From assembly GCA_046703545.1 (NCBI GenBank), contig JBJKSX010000008.1, positions 1 to 9,358 of the forward strand: a stretch of 9,358 nt of DNA. Direction: 5' to 3'. Made by a program: the position numbers and the translations under genes. The stretch is from JAJZOM01 sp046703545 (GTDB taxonomy: Archaea > Thermoplasmatota > Thermoplasmata > Thermoplasmatales > Thermoplasmataceae). The notes under the pieces were generated by a model, which was not told the DNA's origin, did no database searches, and worked only from the letters and a program-made list of their open reading frames with translations. Numbering within the stretch: the stretch's first letter is position 1; each line of letters begins with the position of its first letter. Shown here in pieces: positions 1 through 5,682 of the stretch.

Positions 1-2
1 TG

Positions 3-311
3 GATACGCCAAATCAGTATGTTAAGGCCATAATCGACGATTCGGGCAACACAATTGGAGTCATGTGGTTTGGAATCTTCAAGGACGTAGAGCCCGAAGG
101 GGCGTTCATATGGGATTTCACAATCGAGGAAAAACACAGGGGCAAGGGATATGGAAAGGCTGCTTTATCCGCGCTCTTCGAAATTCTCAAAGACATGAAG
201 GTGGACAAGGTGTCTCTGCACGTATTTGCCCACAATGAGATCGCTGTGAACCTCTATAAAAAGATGGATTTTGAAACCACTGACATCATGATGTCGCGGG
301 AAATAAAGTAA
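3..311 (+). CDS. GNAT family N-acetyltransferase, 5' truncated
   Basis: The reading frame is open from the first complete codon of the window to the TAA at 309-311, so the true start lies outside. The visible 102 residues are the C-terminal two thirds of a GNAT fold, which transfers an acetyl group from acetyl-CoA to an amine. The beta4 strand AFIWDFTIEEK runs into the acetyl-CoA pyrophosphate-binding motif A, HRGKGYGKAAL (R-x-x-G-x-G). The closing part, HNEIAVNLYKKMDFETTD, carries the usual Asn and the Tyr that serves as general acid in many members. The substrate cannot be inferred. The gene converges on another GNAT gene that ends 10 bp away. ATG codons inside the frame, such as 63-65, fall within the conserved fold and would remove its N-terminal strands, so they are not believable starts. 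Confidence 0.85.
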   Translation, partial: DTPNQYVKAIIDDSGNTIGVMWFGIFKDVEPEGAFIWDFTIEEKHRGKGYGKAALSALFEILKDMKVDKVSLHVFAHNEIAVNLYKKMDFETTDIMMSREIK

Positions 312-321
312 GAATTAGAAA

Positions 322-801
322 TTAGAGAACTTTTCCATAAACCTGGACAAGTTCCCTGAATCCTACTTCCTTGTAGAAATTGAGGGCAATGGGGTTCAGT
401 GCTGGGAACTCGGCCGTAATGAGCTTGACGCCCCTGTTCCTCAGTTCCTCATACATCCTGTTCATGAGCTGGCTTCCCATGCCAGACCTTCTGGCTTCCG
501 GCATTATGTAGAATTCCACAATCCTGGCTTCCATGTCAGGCAGGTAGTAATTCCTGGGGATAATATGCACTGAAAGTATTCCCACAACCTTCTCACCATT
601 ATCAACTACATAGGTGATGCGGGAATCCTTCTCATCGATCATTGCTCTCAGGTGCTTCTTTGCAGTGGCTTCGGCACCTTCTGCAACGTTGAAGATGGAG
701 TCGAATTCCCCATTGAGCCGCTTGAGCCTCAGCAGGAGATCTGTCATGTTGGCAATATCCTGTTCCTTAATTTCCCTAATTTCAAATTTATTCTTTGGCA
801 T
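322..801 (-). CDS. GNAT family N-acetyltransferase, distal gene of the malic enzyme operon
   Basis: A 159-residue single-domain GNAT protein with complete fold elements. It opens with FEIREIKEQDIANMTDL, typical of the beta1-alpha1 start. Motif A is at residues 104-112 (RRSGMGSQL; R104-x-x-G107-x-G109), Asn136-Pro137 follow, and the alpha4 end is NFYKEVGF with Tyr143. The substrate is unknown; an N-terminal, lysine, polyamine or small-amine acceptor are all possible. I chose ATG 801-799 because it begins the conserved domain and is preceded by GGGTGGTG (812-805), a fair match to the archaeal Shine-Dalgarno. The frame could extend to 873, but that part lies wholly inside the malic enzyme gene and adds no family-like sequence. 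The gene overlaps the malic enzyme stop by 14 bp, so the two are almost certainly cotranscribed and translationally coupled. Confidence 0.86.
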   Translation of the reverse strand: MPKNKFEIREIKEQDIANMTDLLLRLKRLNGEFDSIFNVAEGAEATAKKHLRAMIDEKDSRITYVVDNGEKVVGILSVHIIPRNYYLPDMEARIVEFYIMPEARRSGMGSQLMNRMYEELRNRGVKLITAEFPALNPIALNFYKEVGFRELVQVYGKVL

Positions 802-2131
802 CTGCACCACCCGGTAATTCCTTGATGAGTTTCTCATCCATGAGACGGATATACATTTTCCTGTTGGTTTCAATCAATTCCTGTGCCATCTTATAGAATC
901 CCTCCCTTGAGTTTGCCTTTCTTGCAAGGCCCATCTCCACAGTCTTGGAGGCCACTTTTGAAGCGACCCTTGGGTAGAGTTCCCACTCCTCCATTGTGGG
1001 GACAATCCTGTCCTCAGAAGGGTCCTTCACGAAATCGGCGATCTCGTAGGAGGCGGCAACCATTATGTCAAAATTGACACCTCTGGCCCTGGCATCAAGA
1101 ACTCCCCTGAAAACTCCAGGAAACACGAGGCTGTTGTTCACCTGGTTGGGGAAATCACCCCTTCCTGTTGCAACAATCTTTGCTCCTGCTTCCTTTGCAG
1201 CTTCGGGCCATATCTCAGGAACTGGATTGGCAAGCGCAAACAGGATGGCATCATTATTCATTGTCTTGATCCATTCAGGCTTTATTGTGTCAGGTCCAGG
1301 CCTTGCGGCAGATATAACTGCATCTGCCCCCTTGAAGGCTTCTTCTGCAGGGCCCTTGATCCTCTCTCCGTTTGTTCTTATTGCAAGCTTGTATTTCCAC
1401 GGATGATTGATCATCAGTTTGTCCATATCAGCCCTTTCAGGCTCAAGAATGCCCTTGGAATCTGCCATGATGATGTTCTTGTCCTTGAAGCCTGCAGCGA
1501 TCAGGAGATGGGCAGCGGCTATGTTTGCAGCGCCTGAACCGAGGAAGACGATCTTCGCATCCTCTATCTTCTTCCCTACTATGCGCAGGGAATTTATGAG
1601 GCCGGCAAGTGTTATGCACGCGGTACCCAGCTGGTCATCGTGCCAGGCGGGTATTGAGAGGCTGCTCTGGAGTTCTTCGAGGACAGAGAAACATTTTGGG
1701 GATTCTATGTCTTCAAGGTTGTAGCCTCCAAAAGAGGGTTCAAGTGCCTTTGCCACTGTGATGAATTCGTCCTTTGTCTTTGTCCTTATTGGTATGGGAA
1801 CTGCGTTCACAGCGCCAAGGAAATTGAATATGAGAGATTTGCCCTCCATCACTGGCATAGCGCCTTCCGGACCAATATTGCCTAAGCCAAGCACCCTGGA
1901 TCCGTCTGTCAGTATGGCAATACTGTTCCATCTGCCTGTCAGTTCGAAGGAAAGCTCCGTGTTCTCTGCAATCTTTTTTGATACCGCAGCCACTCCAGGA
2001 GTGTACCATACTGAGAAATCCTCAAGCTTTCTCACAGGTACTTTCGACACTACCTGTATCTTCCCTTTGTAATATTCAGAATATCTTATGGCTTTTTTAT
2101 TAAAGCCTTCAGTTCTGGAAAAGTCGTCCAT
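788..2131 (-). CDS. malic enzyme (malate dehydrogenase, oxaloacetate-decarboxylating)
   Basis: A 447-residue cytosolic malic enzyme that oxidatively decarboxylates L-malate to pyruvate and CO2 while reducing NAD(P)+, linking the citric acid cycle to pyruvate and supplying NADPH. Visible hallmarks: VWYTPGVA with Tyr43; LGLGNIGPEGAMPVMEGKS with Lys98; acidic metal ligands EDIE (140-143) and HDDQLGTA (Asp165, Asp166); Rossmann dinucleotide site FLGSGAAN (197-203); ANPVPE (301-306); and GRGDFPNQVNN (323-333). The length matches the short prokaryotic form; the phosphotransacetylase-like tail of bacterial MaeB is absent. Cofactor preference cannot be read with confidence. The ATG at 2131 starts a family-like N-terminus and has a TATA-like TTAATTAA about 30 nt upstream, so the mRNA is probably nearly leaderless. 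The 3' end overlaps a GNAT gene. No key residue is missing. Confidence 0.96.
   Translation of the reverse strand: MDDFSRTEGFNKKAIRYSEYYKGKIQVVSKVPVRKLEDFSVWYTPGVAAVSKKIAENTELSFELTGRWNSIAILTDGSRVLGLGNIGPEGAMPVMEGKSLIFNFLGAVNAVPIPIRTKTKDEFITVAKALEPSFGGYNLEDIESPKCFSVLEELQSSLSIPAWHDDQLGTACITLAGLINSLRIVGKKIEDAKIVFLGSGAANIAAAHLLIAAGFKDKNIIMADSKGILEPERADMDKLMINHPWKYKLAIRTNGERIKGPAEEAFKGADAVISAARPGPDTIKPEWIKTMNNDAILFALANPVPEIWPEAAKEAGAKIVATGRGDFPNQVNNSLVFPGVFRGVLDARARGVNFDIMVAASYEIADFVKDPSEDRIVPTMEEWELYPRVASKVASKTVEMGLARKANSREGFYKMAQELIETNRKMYIRLMDEKLIKELPGGADAKE
805..812 (-). promoter_or_regulatory. Shine-Dalgarno site of the GNAT gene at 322-801
   Basis: On the minus strand GGGTGGTG lies 3 nt before ATG 801, inside the malic enzyme coding region. 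It can pair with the archaeal 16S tail through GGTG. It fixes the short start and fits an operon-internal gene that cannot be leaderless. Confidence 0.5.
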
Positions 2132-2157
2132 TGAATCAATTGTAAAATTTTTCTGGG

Positions 2158-2165
2158 TTAATTAA
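2158..2165 (-). promoter_or_regulatory. TATA-like element of malic enzyme
   Basis: TTAATTAA is centred about 30 nt upstream of the malic enzyme ATG, at the distance expected if transcription starts a few bases before the start codon. No Shine-Dalgarno sequence is seen. Inferred by position and composition. Confidence 0.45.
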
Positions 2166-2194
2166 GCTTATCCAGAAAAAACGAGGTTGAGTTC

Positions 2195-2220
2195 GGTTTT
2201 TGCCGAAGTTGTCAAAAACC
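2195..2220. repeat. 8+8 bp inverted repeat in the divergent intergenic region (possible operator)
   Basis: GGTTTTTG at 2195-2202 and its exact reverse complement CAAAAACC at 2213-2220 are separated by 10 nt. A smaller repeat, TTCGG/CCGAA (2192-2196, 2203-2207), overlaps the left arm. The site lies between the TATA-like elements of malic enzyme (2158-2165) and of the GNAT gene at 2266. The arm-to-arm spacing suits a dimeric DNA-binding regulator, but no regulator is encoded next to it. Confidence 0.45.
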
Positions 2221-2235
2221 ATTGAAGTTGAAAGA

Positions 2236-2242
2236 GTTTATG
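2236..2242 (+). promoter_or_regulatory. TATA-like element of the 310-residue GNAT gene
   Basis: GTTTATG is centred about 27 nt upstream of ATG 2266, consistent with a leaderless transcript. The match to an archaeal TATA box is modest. Confidence 0.35.
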
Positions 2243-2265
2243 CCCAGATCAGAATAGGGTAGAGC

Positions 2266-3198
2266 ATGGACATGAACAACGTCAAGCTTGATTGGGCTCC
2301 TATACTAGAGGGGCAAATCAAGAGCCTGGAAGCAACCTATCCAGACCTCCCGATCAGGAAGACATTCAAACCACTGATTGAATCCCTGAATTCAAACCAG
2401 ATCAAGTCGAGGGTGATCCTGAGTGGAATCAATGTTTCGGGTTATGCCTTTGTCATGCCGAGCCACCTGCACAAGGACAGGCTTCATGCCACCGTTGGCT
2501 TCACTGATCCGGACTTTGCCACCGAAGAGAGGGTGGACAAACTTATGGGATGGCTTGAGGGCCACGCCAGGATACAGAACAAATACCTCATGCTGAACGA
2601 GATATACAATGCAGAAGACAATTCGGATGTTTTCCTGTTTTCAAGGAAATACAGAAAGCTTGTCAGGAACAGAATGGTGATGGACCTTGGAGACCTGAGG
2701 AAATATGATGCGCCGCTCAATGGCAGCTTCAGCATCGTGCCACTCAACAGGGTGAATTACGAAAACTATTCAGACGCGGAATATGACGCGTTTTCAACAA
2801 CGGATGATGTGATTCTCTTCAATTCGGATAGTCGCCAGGAAAGAATCGACGTTACCAGAGGCCTTCTCACAGGGAAGTATGACGGAGGTGCCATACAGCC
2901 AGCCACGAAGGTACTTGGCCTTGATGGCAGGATTGTGGCATCCACGCTTGCAACAGAATACATGAATATAGATGAGGCAAAAACTGCCCTTCTTGCTGAA
3001 CTCTTTGTTGAAAAATCACTGAGGGGGAAGGGCATTGCCAAGCACCTTCTTGCCCACACCCTGAATTCCCTTAAGCTCAACGGTTACGGCAAATGTGCCC
3101 TATGGGTTTCCGAGGGTAATCCTGCGAGGAAACTGTACGACGACTTTGGATTCAGCACCACCAGGACCAAGGAGATTTTTTACTACCGGAAACCGTGA
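2266..3198 (+). CDS. two-domain GNAT-type acetyltransferase
   Basis: A 310-residue protein whose C-terminal half is a clear GNAT domain: strand ALLAELFVEKSLR leads to motif A (R253-G-K-G256-I-A258), and the end has EGNPARKLYDDFGF with Asn285 and Tyr291. Residues 1 to about 140 form a second alpha/beta segment (strands near SRVILSGINVSGYAFVMP and YLMLNEIYN, then FLFSRKYRKL) without a recognisable acetyl-CoA loop; by size and strand order it may be a degenerate first GNAT repeat, as in tandem GNAT proteins such as mycothiol synthase. Only the C-terminal domain is expected to bind acetyl-CoA. The acceptor is unknown. ATG 2266 is used; ATG 2272 is an alternative that would lose two residues. The gene diverges from malic enzyme and converges on a membrane kinase gene 21 bp away. 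Confidence 0.8.
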   Translation: MDMNNVKLDWAPILEGQIKSLEATYPDLPIRKTFKPLIESLNSNQIKSRVILSGINVSGYAFVMPSHLHKDRLHATVGFTDPDFATEERVDKLMGWLEGHARIQNKYLMLNEIYNAEDNSDVFLFSRKYRKLVRNRMVMDLGDLRKYDAPLNGSFSIVPLNRVNYENYSDAEYDAFSTTDDVILFNSDSRQERIDVTRGLLTGKYDGGAIQPATKVLGLDGRIVASTLATEYMNIDEAKTALLAELFVEKSLRGKGIAKHLLAHTLNSLKLNGYGKCALWVSEGNPARKLYDDFGFSTTRTKEIFYYRKP

Positions 3199-3219
3199 AG
3201 CGATTCTCAGTCTGAGCAG

Positions 3220-4170
3220 TCATATTATGAATGATACTGCCCCAAGAATCACCGGAAGGATGAAATTGTCATCCAGGGGATGGAAGGACATGCTCTCCAC
3301 AAAAGCAGAGACAAGGCCAAGGCCAAGTCCTGCAAATCCCAGGATGAAGAATCCGAAAATTCCTGAAACCAGGAATATGCCCAAAAAGCCCGCCACAGAT
3401 TTCTTCCGGTTGTAGGGCATTTTTGGAGAATGCACTGTGCTGCCCATGATTGTGGCGGCAGGATCCCCAATGGTCGTGACAAACACTATTATGGAAAGTA
3501 TGGCAATCGAATTCACTATGCCTATGGCAATGAGAATTCCTGCAGCAAACCATATTGCCCCAAGCCCAAGAGGCGTTGTTGGCCTCTCAAATGCTGAAAG
3601 GGTTTTGCCGATCCTGGACTCTGGAAGAAGCGAGAAATAATTTCCAAACATGTAAAGGGGTATTATGGCAAGGCTCAGCATCACGATGAAGTTGTGTTCG
3701 CCCCAGAGGTACAGGATGAGAAGTATGAGGACACCCCCCGCTATCTGAACAAAATCCCGCCTTATTTCCTTGCTCTTGTTCACTCCCTTTGAGTTGTCGT
3801 TGGCCGAGATGTGCTGAAGGCTCTGCCTGTCCGTGAATAGTGCAAAAGCTGTCCCGATGCCTATTGAAAAGTCATACATGGCCCAGTAAGCTGAAGATAC
3901 TGACAGGTACAGTAGTGCAGTGCTGATTGCAAAAATGAAAGGTGCAAAGAAGAAGAATGACCTGGAATACAGGTACTTTGCGCTTATTATTGCGAGAACC
4001 ATCACAAGAAACGGCATGGCAGTTCCATACTGATGGAACAGGTATATGCTGAAGGGGACCACAGCAACAAATGATGGGGCAAACCTCTTCCAGTCACTCC
4101 AAAGTGTAATTGCAGCTGCAGCCACTGAGAAAGTAACTGCAACCGTGTTCATAAGGAGTAACGGCAGCAT
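3220..4170 (-). CDS. CTP-dependent polyprenol/dolichol/phytol kinase-like membrane protein
   Basis: A 316-residue integral membrane protein with about nine hydrophobic segments (for example 5-23, 31-46, 51-65, 72-93, 141-155, 160-176, 203-233, 262-290, 303-316). The C-terminal third matches the dolichol kinase/phytol kinase (SEC59/VTE5) and CDP-alcohol cytidylyltransferase-like family: FERPTTPLGLGAIW (194-207), TIGDPAATIMGS (233-244), KKSVAGFLG (256-264) and VESMSFHPLDDNFILP (291-306), the last being the E...DN..IP signature. Such enzymes use CTP to phosphorylate isoprenoid alcohols at the membrane, which in archaea could serve salvage of geranylgeraniol-type alcohols or the dolichol glycan carrier. 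The exact substrate is inference. The hydrophobic N-terminus has no charged leader. ATG 4170 is supported by a TATA-like TTTAATAT about 26 nt upstream, implying a leaderless mRNA separate from the upstream gene. Confidence 0.78.
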   Translation of the reverse strand: MLPLLLMNTVAVTFSVAAAAITLWSDWKRFAPSFVAVVPFSIYLFHQYGTAMPFLVMVLAIISAKYLYSRSFFFFAPFIFAISTALLYLSVSSAYWAMYDFSIGIGTAFALFTDRQSLQHISANDNSKGVNKSKEIRRDFVQIAGGVLILLILYLWGEHNFIVMLSLAIIPLYMFGNYFSLLPESRIGKTLSAFERPTTPLGLGAIWFAAGILIAIGIVNSIAILSIIVFVTTIGDPAATIMGSTVHSPKMPYNRKKSVAGFLGIFLVSGIFGFFILGFAGLGLGLVSAFVESMSFHPLDDNFILPVILGAVSFII

Positions 4171-4191
4171 TAAAAAAGCATAAGCTCGCCC

Positions 4192-4199
4192 ATATTAAA
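4192..4199 (-). promoter_or_regulatory. TATA-like element of the polyprenol kinase-like gene
   Basis: TTTAATAT on the minus strand is centred about 26 nt upstream of ATG 4170, the classic position for a leaderless archaeal transcript. It lies downstream of the T7 tract that probably ends the preceding transcript. Confidence 0.5.
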
Positions 4200-4215
4200 G
4201 GGTGCGCATTTGTGA

Positions 4216-4244
4216 CAGGCTCACACTAAAAAAATCAGAGCCTG
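4216..4244 (-). terminator. T7 terminator with flanking 7-bp inverted repeat
   Basis: On the minus strand the stop codon TGA of the small membrane protein is followed directly by TTTTTTT (4234-4228). The arms CAGGCTC and GAGCCTG (4244-4238 and 4222-4216) pair perfectly over 7 bp and place stop codon and T tract in the loop. Archaeal RNA polymerase terminates at T-rich tracts, so the T7 is the likely signal; the stem may stabilise the 3' end. Presence of an own promoter for the next gene fits termination here. Confidence 0.5.
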
Positions 4245-4537
4245 GCGATTACGCCGGCAATGAGCAGGATAATGAATGGAATTACAGTGATATAGCTTGG
4301 AAGTGCAATAATGCCAGCCAGACCTATTACAATCATTATGAGCCCGCCATCCTTCTTCCGTGAGGTTACCAGAAATGCCCCAAATATTCCAATCAGTGAA
4401 AACAGGAGCATGGTTGTTGATTCAGGTATTGAAATAGAGCTCACAAGTTTGTGAAGCACCATGCCGATTGCGCCAAAAATGACACCAATGATTCCTCCGA
4501 CGAATCCAATCAGCTGATCCAATGATCTTTTTGCCAT
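4235..4537 (-). CDS. small integral membrane protein, function unknown
   Basis: A 100-residue protein that is almost entirely hydrophobic. After a short basic start (MAKRS) come helices at about 8-33, 42-57 and 64-97; the last is long enough to be two segments around a proline at 80. A charged turn SRKKDGG (59-65) separates the second and third, which by the positive-inside rule should face the cytoplasm. The glycine-rich pattern resembles small bacterial and archaeal membrane proteins of the DUF4064 type, but I do not claim that family. ATG 4537 is preferred because a TATA-like TTATAT is centred 26-27 nt upstream. ATG 4543 or TTG 4549 would add two or four residues. The gene diverges from 4647 and lies upstream of the polyprenol kinase-like gene, from which it seems transcriptionally separate. 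Confidence 0.7.
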   Translation of the reverse strand: MAKRSLDQLIGFVGGIIGVIFGAIGMVLHKLVSSISIPESTTMLLFSLIGIFGAFLVTSRKKDGGLIMIVIGLAGIIALPSYITVIPFIILLIAGVIARL

Positions 4538-4560
4538 ACACATGTGCAAGATTGTTGAGA

Positions 4561-4566
4561 ATATAA
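4561..4566 (-). promoter_or_regulatory. TATA-like element of the small membrane protein gene
   Basis: TTATAT on the minus strand is centred about 26 nt upstream of ATG 4537. A second AT-rich element, TATAATA (4577-4571), lies just beyond and would suit a start at 4549. This ambiguity is why the exact N-terminus is uncertain. Confidence 0.4.
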
Positions 4567-4611
4567 CGTTTATTATATCATATTCCCTTCAATAAATCAA
4601 CCCCCAAGCAG

Positions 4612-4619
4612 AAATATTA
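4612..4619 (+). promoter_or_regulatory. TATA-like element of the gene at 4647
   Basis: AAATATTA is centred about 31 nt upstream of ATG 4647 and 22 nt upstream of TTG 4638. The ATG fits a nearly leaderless transcript better. No Shine-Dalgarno sequence is visible. Confidence 0.35.
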
Positions 4620-4646
4620 ATTCAGTGTGAACCTTTATTGTATTTT

Positions 4647-5216
4647 ATGGAAGTAATATCCTCAGTTTTCAGTTTAGGAGTAACCATACGAGGTTACAAT
4701 GAGGATGTCCTTAAGGAGCTGCTGAGGGAGCAACACCCGGAAGCCGTCTATATCACGGAACTCTCGGTTGATGAATTTTCAGGGAGCAATGAACTCTACC
4801 AGTCTTATCAGACCTTCATAGGGGAACTTGGGTTCAAGATGATCCCCGTTGGCGTCAACTCTGCAGAGTTTGAGGAATTCAGGAAGAGGTACATAGAGGA
4901 GAACCTTAGCACCCCCGAACTCTCCATTAAGAGGAATATGCTCGAACTGATAGATGACACCATCTACAACTATCTGGCACAGTACTGGAAAGGGCCGGAA
5001 ACTGTGAATTCCGAAGTCACAGACTCTCTCTTCCGGGCAAAGCATAAACTGTTCTCTTCAGTCTTTTACGATCTTGAGGCGGAGACCTGGGAAAAAAGGA
5101 ATGGGCAGATACTTCAAGCCATAAAGGAAACGTCTCCCACCGACAATTCAGTAATTCTTTCACCTGTGGAAAGCAGGTACTGGTTCAAGGATCATCTCGG
5201 AGACCTGTTCAGTTGA
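4647..5216 (+). CDS. hypothetical alpha/beta protein, possibly degenerate TraB/ChaN-like fold
   Basis: I do not recognise this 189-residue protein. It is soluble, without signal peptide or membrane helix. The N-terminal part alternates strand and helix: SVFSLGVTIRG, then EDVLKELLREQ, then PEAVYITELS, then a helix and KMIPVGV (65-70). An acidic helical middle follows, with YDLEAETWEKRNGQILQAIKE (141-161), and then a final strand and helix, SVILSPVESRYWFKDHL. This order resembles the TraB/PrgY, ChaN and erythromycin-esterase fold, in which L..L....P..V..E and a late R...m...I...vl.v.G..H pattern recur, but the motif histidines are replaced here. That comparison is by eye and weak. ATG 4647 is preferred over TTG 4638, which would add three residues. 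It stands directly upstream of S8e-SRP19 but that pair has its own promoter. Confidence 0.68.
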   Translation: MEVISSVFSLGVTIRGYNEDVLKELLREQHPEAVYITELSVDEFSGSNELYQSYQTFIGELGFKMIPVGVNSAEFEEFRKRYIEENLSTPELSIKRNMLELIDDTIYNYLAQYWKGPETVNSEVTDSLFRAKHKLFSSVFYDLEAETWEKRNGQILQAIKETSPTDNSVILSPVESRYWFKDHLGDLFS

Positions 5217-5233
5217 GCTTCGAAACCGTTAAG

Positions 5234-5241
5234 ATATATAT
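5234..5241 (+). promoter_or_regulatory. TATA box of the S8e-SRP19 operon
   Basis: ATATATAT lies about 67 nt upstream of the S8e ATG. With the usual 26-27 nt spacing, transcription would begin near 5264 and leave a leader of about 40 nt, unlike the leaderless promoters elsewhere in this window. A second, weaker AT-rich element (TTTACAATAT, 5247-5256) could give a start near 5278. Confidence 0.5.
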
Positions 5242-5254
5242 CCAACTTTACAAT

Positions 5255-5308
5255 ATGGAAGAGCATACACTGCCACGAGGCATGGTATCACCAGTGATGT
5301 TAACATGA
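5255..5308 (+). CDS. possible 17-codon upstream ORF in the S8e leader
   Basis: ATG 5255 opens a frame encoding MEEHTLPRGMVSPVMLT that ends at TGA 5306-5308, overlapping the S8e start codon in an ATGA arrangement. A nested in-frame ATG at 5282 gives the last eight codons (MVSPVMLT). Depending on which AT-rich element directs transcription, the long or only the nested version would be in the mRNA. There is no well-spaced Shine-Dalgarno for either. If translated, it would couple ribosome flow to S8e initiation. It is small enough to occur by chance. Confidence 0.25.
   Translation: MEEHTLPRGMVSPVMLT
5294..5298 (+). promoter_or_regulatory. Shine-Dalgarno site of S8e within a possible start-masking hairpin
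   Basis: GTGAT, complementary to the ATCAC of the archaeal 16S 3' tail, lies 6 nt before ATG 5305. Its last four bases can pair with ATCA at 5287-5290, and CATG at 5281-5284 can pair with the CATG containing the start codon (5304-5307), so both ribosome-binding elements could be masked in one stem. Confidence 0.4.
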
Positions 5309-5682
5309 CAATATTTCAGGGAAAAACCAAAAGCAAACCGTCTGGCGGAAAGTTGAAAGCCTCCAGATCAAAGAAGAGATACGAACTTGGAAGAGAGCCA
5401 ACTTTCACGAGAATTGGGCCAGAGGCACGCAAGGTTCTCAGGGCCATGGGCGGGAACAAGAAGGTGGTTCTCATGAGAGCTGAGAACGCCAATGTTTATG
5501 TTCCGGCAGACAAGGTCACAAAAAAGGTCAAGATACAGACCGTGAAGGAAAACCCATCCAACCCCCACTATGTTCAGAGAAACATACTGGGCAAGGGGAC
5601 AGTTATCCTGACTGAACTTGGAGAGGCAAGAGTCACTTCGAGGCCAGGGCAGGATGGGGTTGTCAACGCAGTACTTCTATGA
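5305..5682 (+). CDS. rps8e: 30S ribosomal protein S8e
   Basis: A 125-residue protein with the full archaeal S8e pattern: the basic N-terminal signature KPSGGKLKASRSKKRYELGREPT (12-34 region), the RIGPEARKVLRAMGGNKKV segment, then VKENPSNPHYVQRNILGKGTVILTELGEARVTSRPGQDGVVNAVLL to the end. S8e is a small-subunit protein of archaea and eukaryotes that contacts 16S rRNA. Length is normal. It has a leader of about 40 nt and a Shine-Dalgarno sequence. Its last codon and stop overlap the SRP19 start (ATGA at 5679-5682), so the two are cotranscribed and coupled, joining ribosome assembly to protein targeting. Nothing is missing or unusual in the coding region; the leader is the interesting part. Confidence 0.97.
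   Translation: MTIFQGKTKSKPSGGKLKASRSKKRYELGREPTFTRIGPEARKVLRAMGGNKKVVLMRAENANVYVPADKVTKKVKIQTVKENPSNPHYVQRNILGKGTVILTELGEARVTSRPGQDGVVNAVLL

Noticed and set aside
1..801. GNAT pair as a TacT-like toxin-antitoxin module
   Set aside because: No DUF1778/RHH-type antitoxin gene accompanies either GNAT, and the second belongs to a malic enzyme operon.
802..873. N-terminal extension of the second GNAT gene to 873
   Set aside because: It overlaps malic enzyme more deeply, precedes the GNAT domain without matching it, and a good Shine-Dalgarno sequence supports the ATG at 801.
1065..2072. Several plus-strand open frames of about 100 residues opposite malic enzyme
   Set aside because: They lie wholly antisense to a complete, strongly conserved gene, resemble no family and have no promoter or ribosome-binding site of their own.
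3206..3216. CTCAG-T-CTGAG inverted repeat between the convergent genes ending at 3198 and 3220
   Set aside because: The 1-nt spacer cannot form an RNA loop without losing stem pairs, and no T tract is present.
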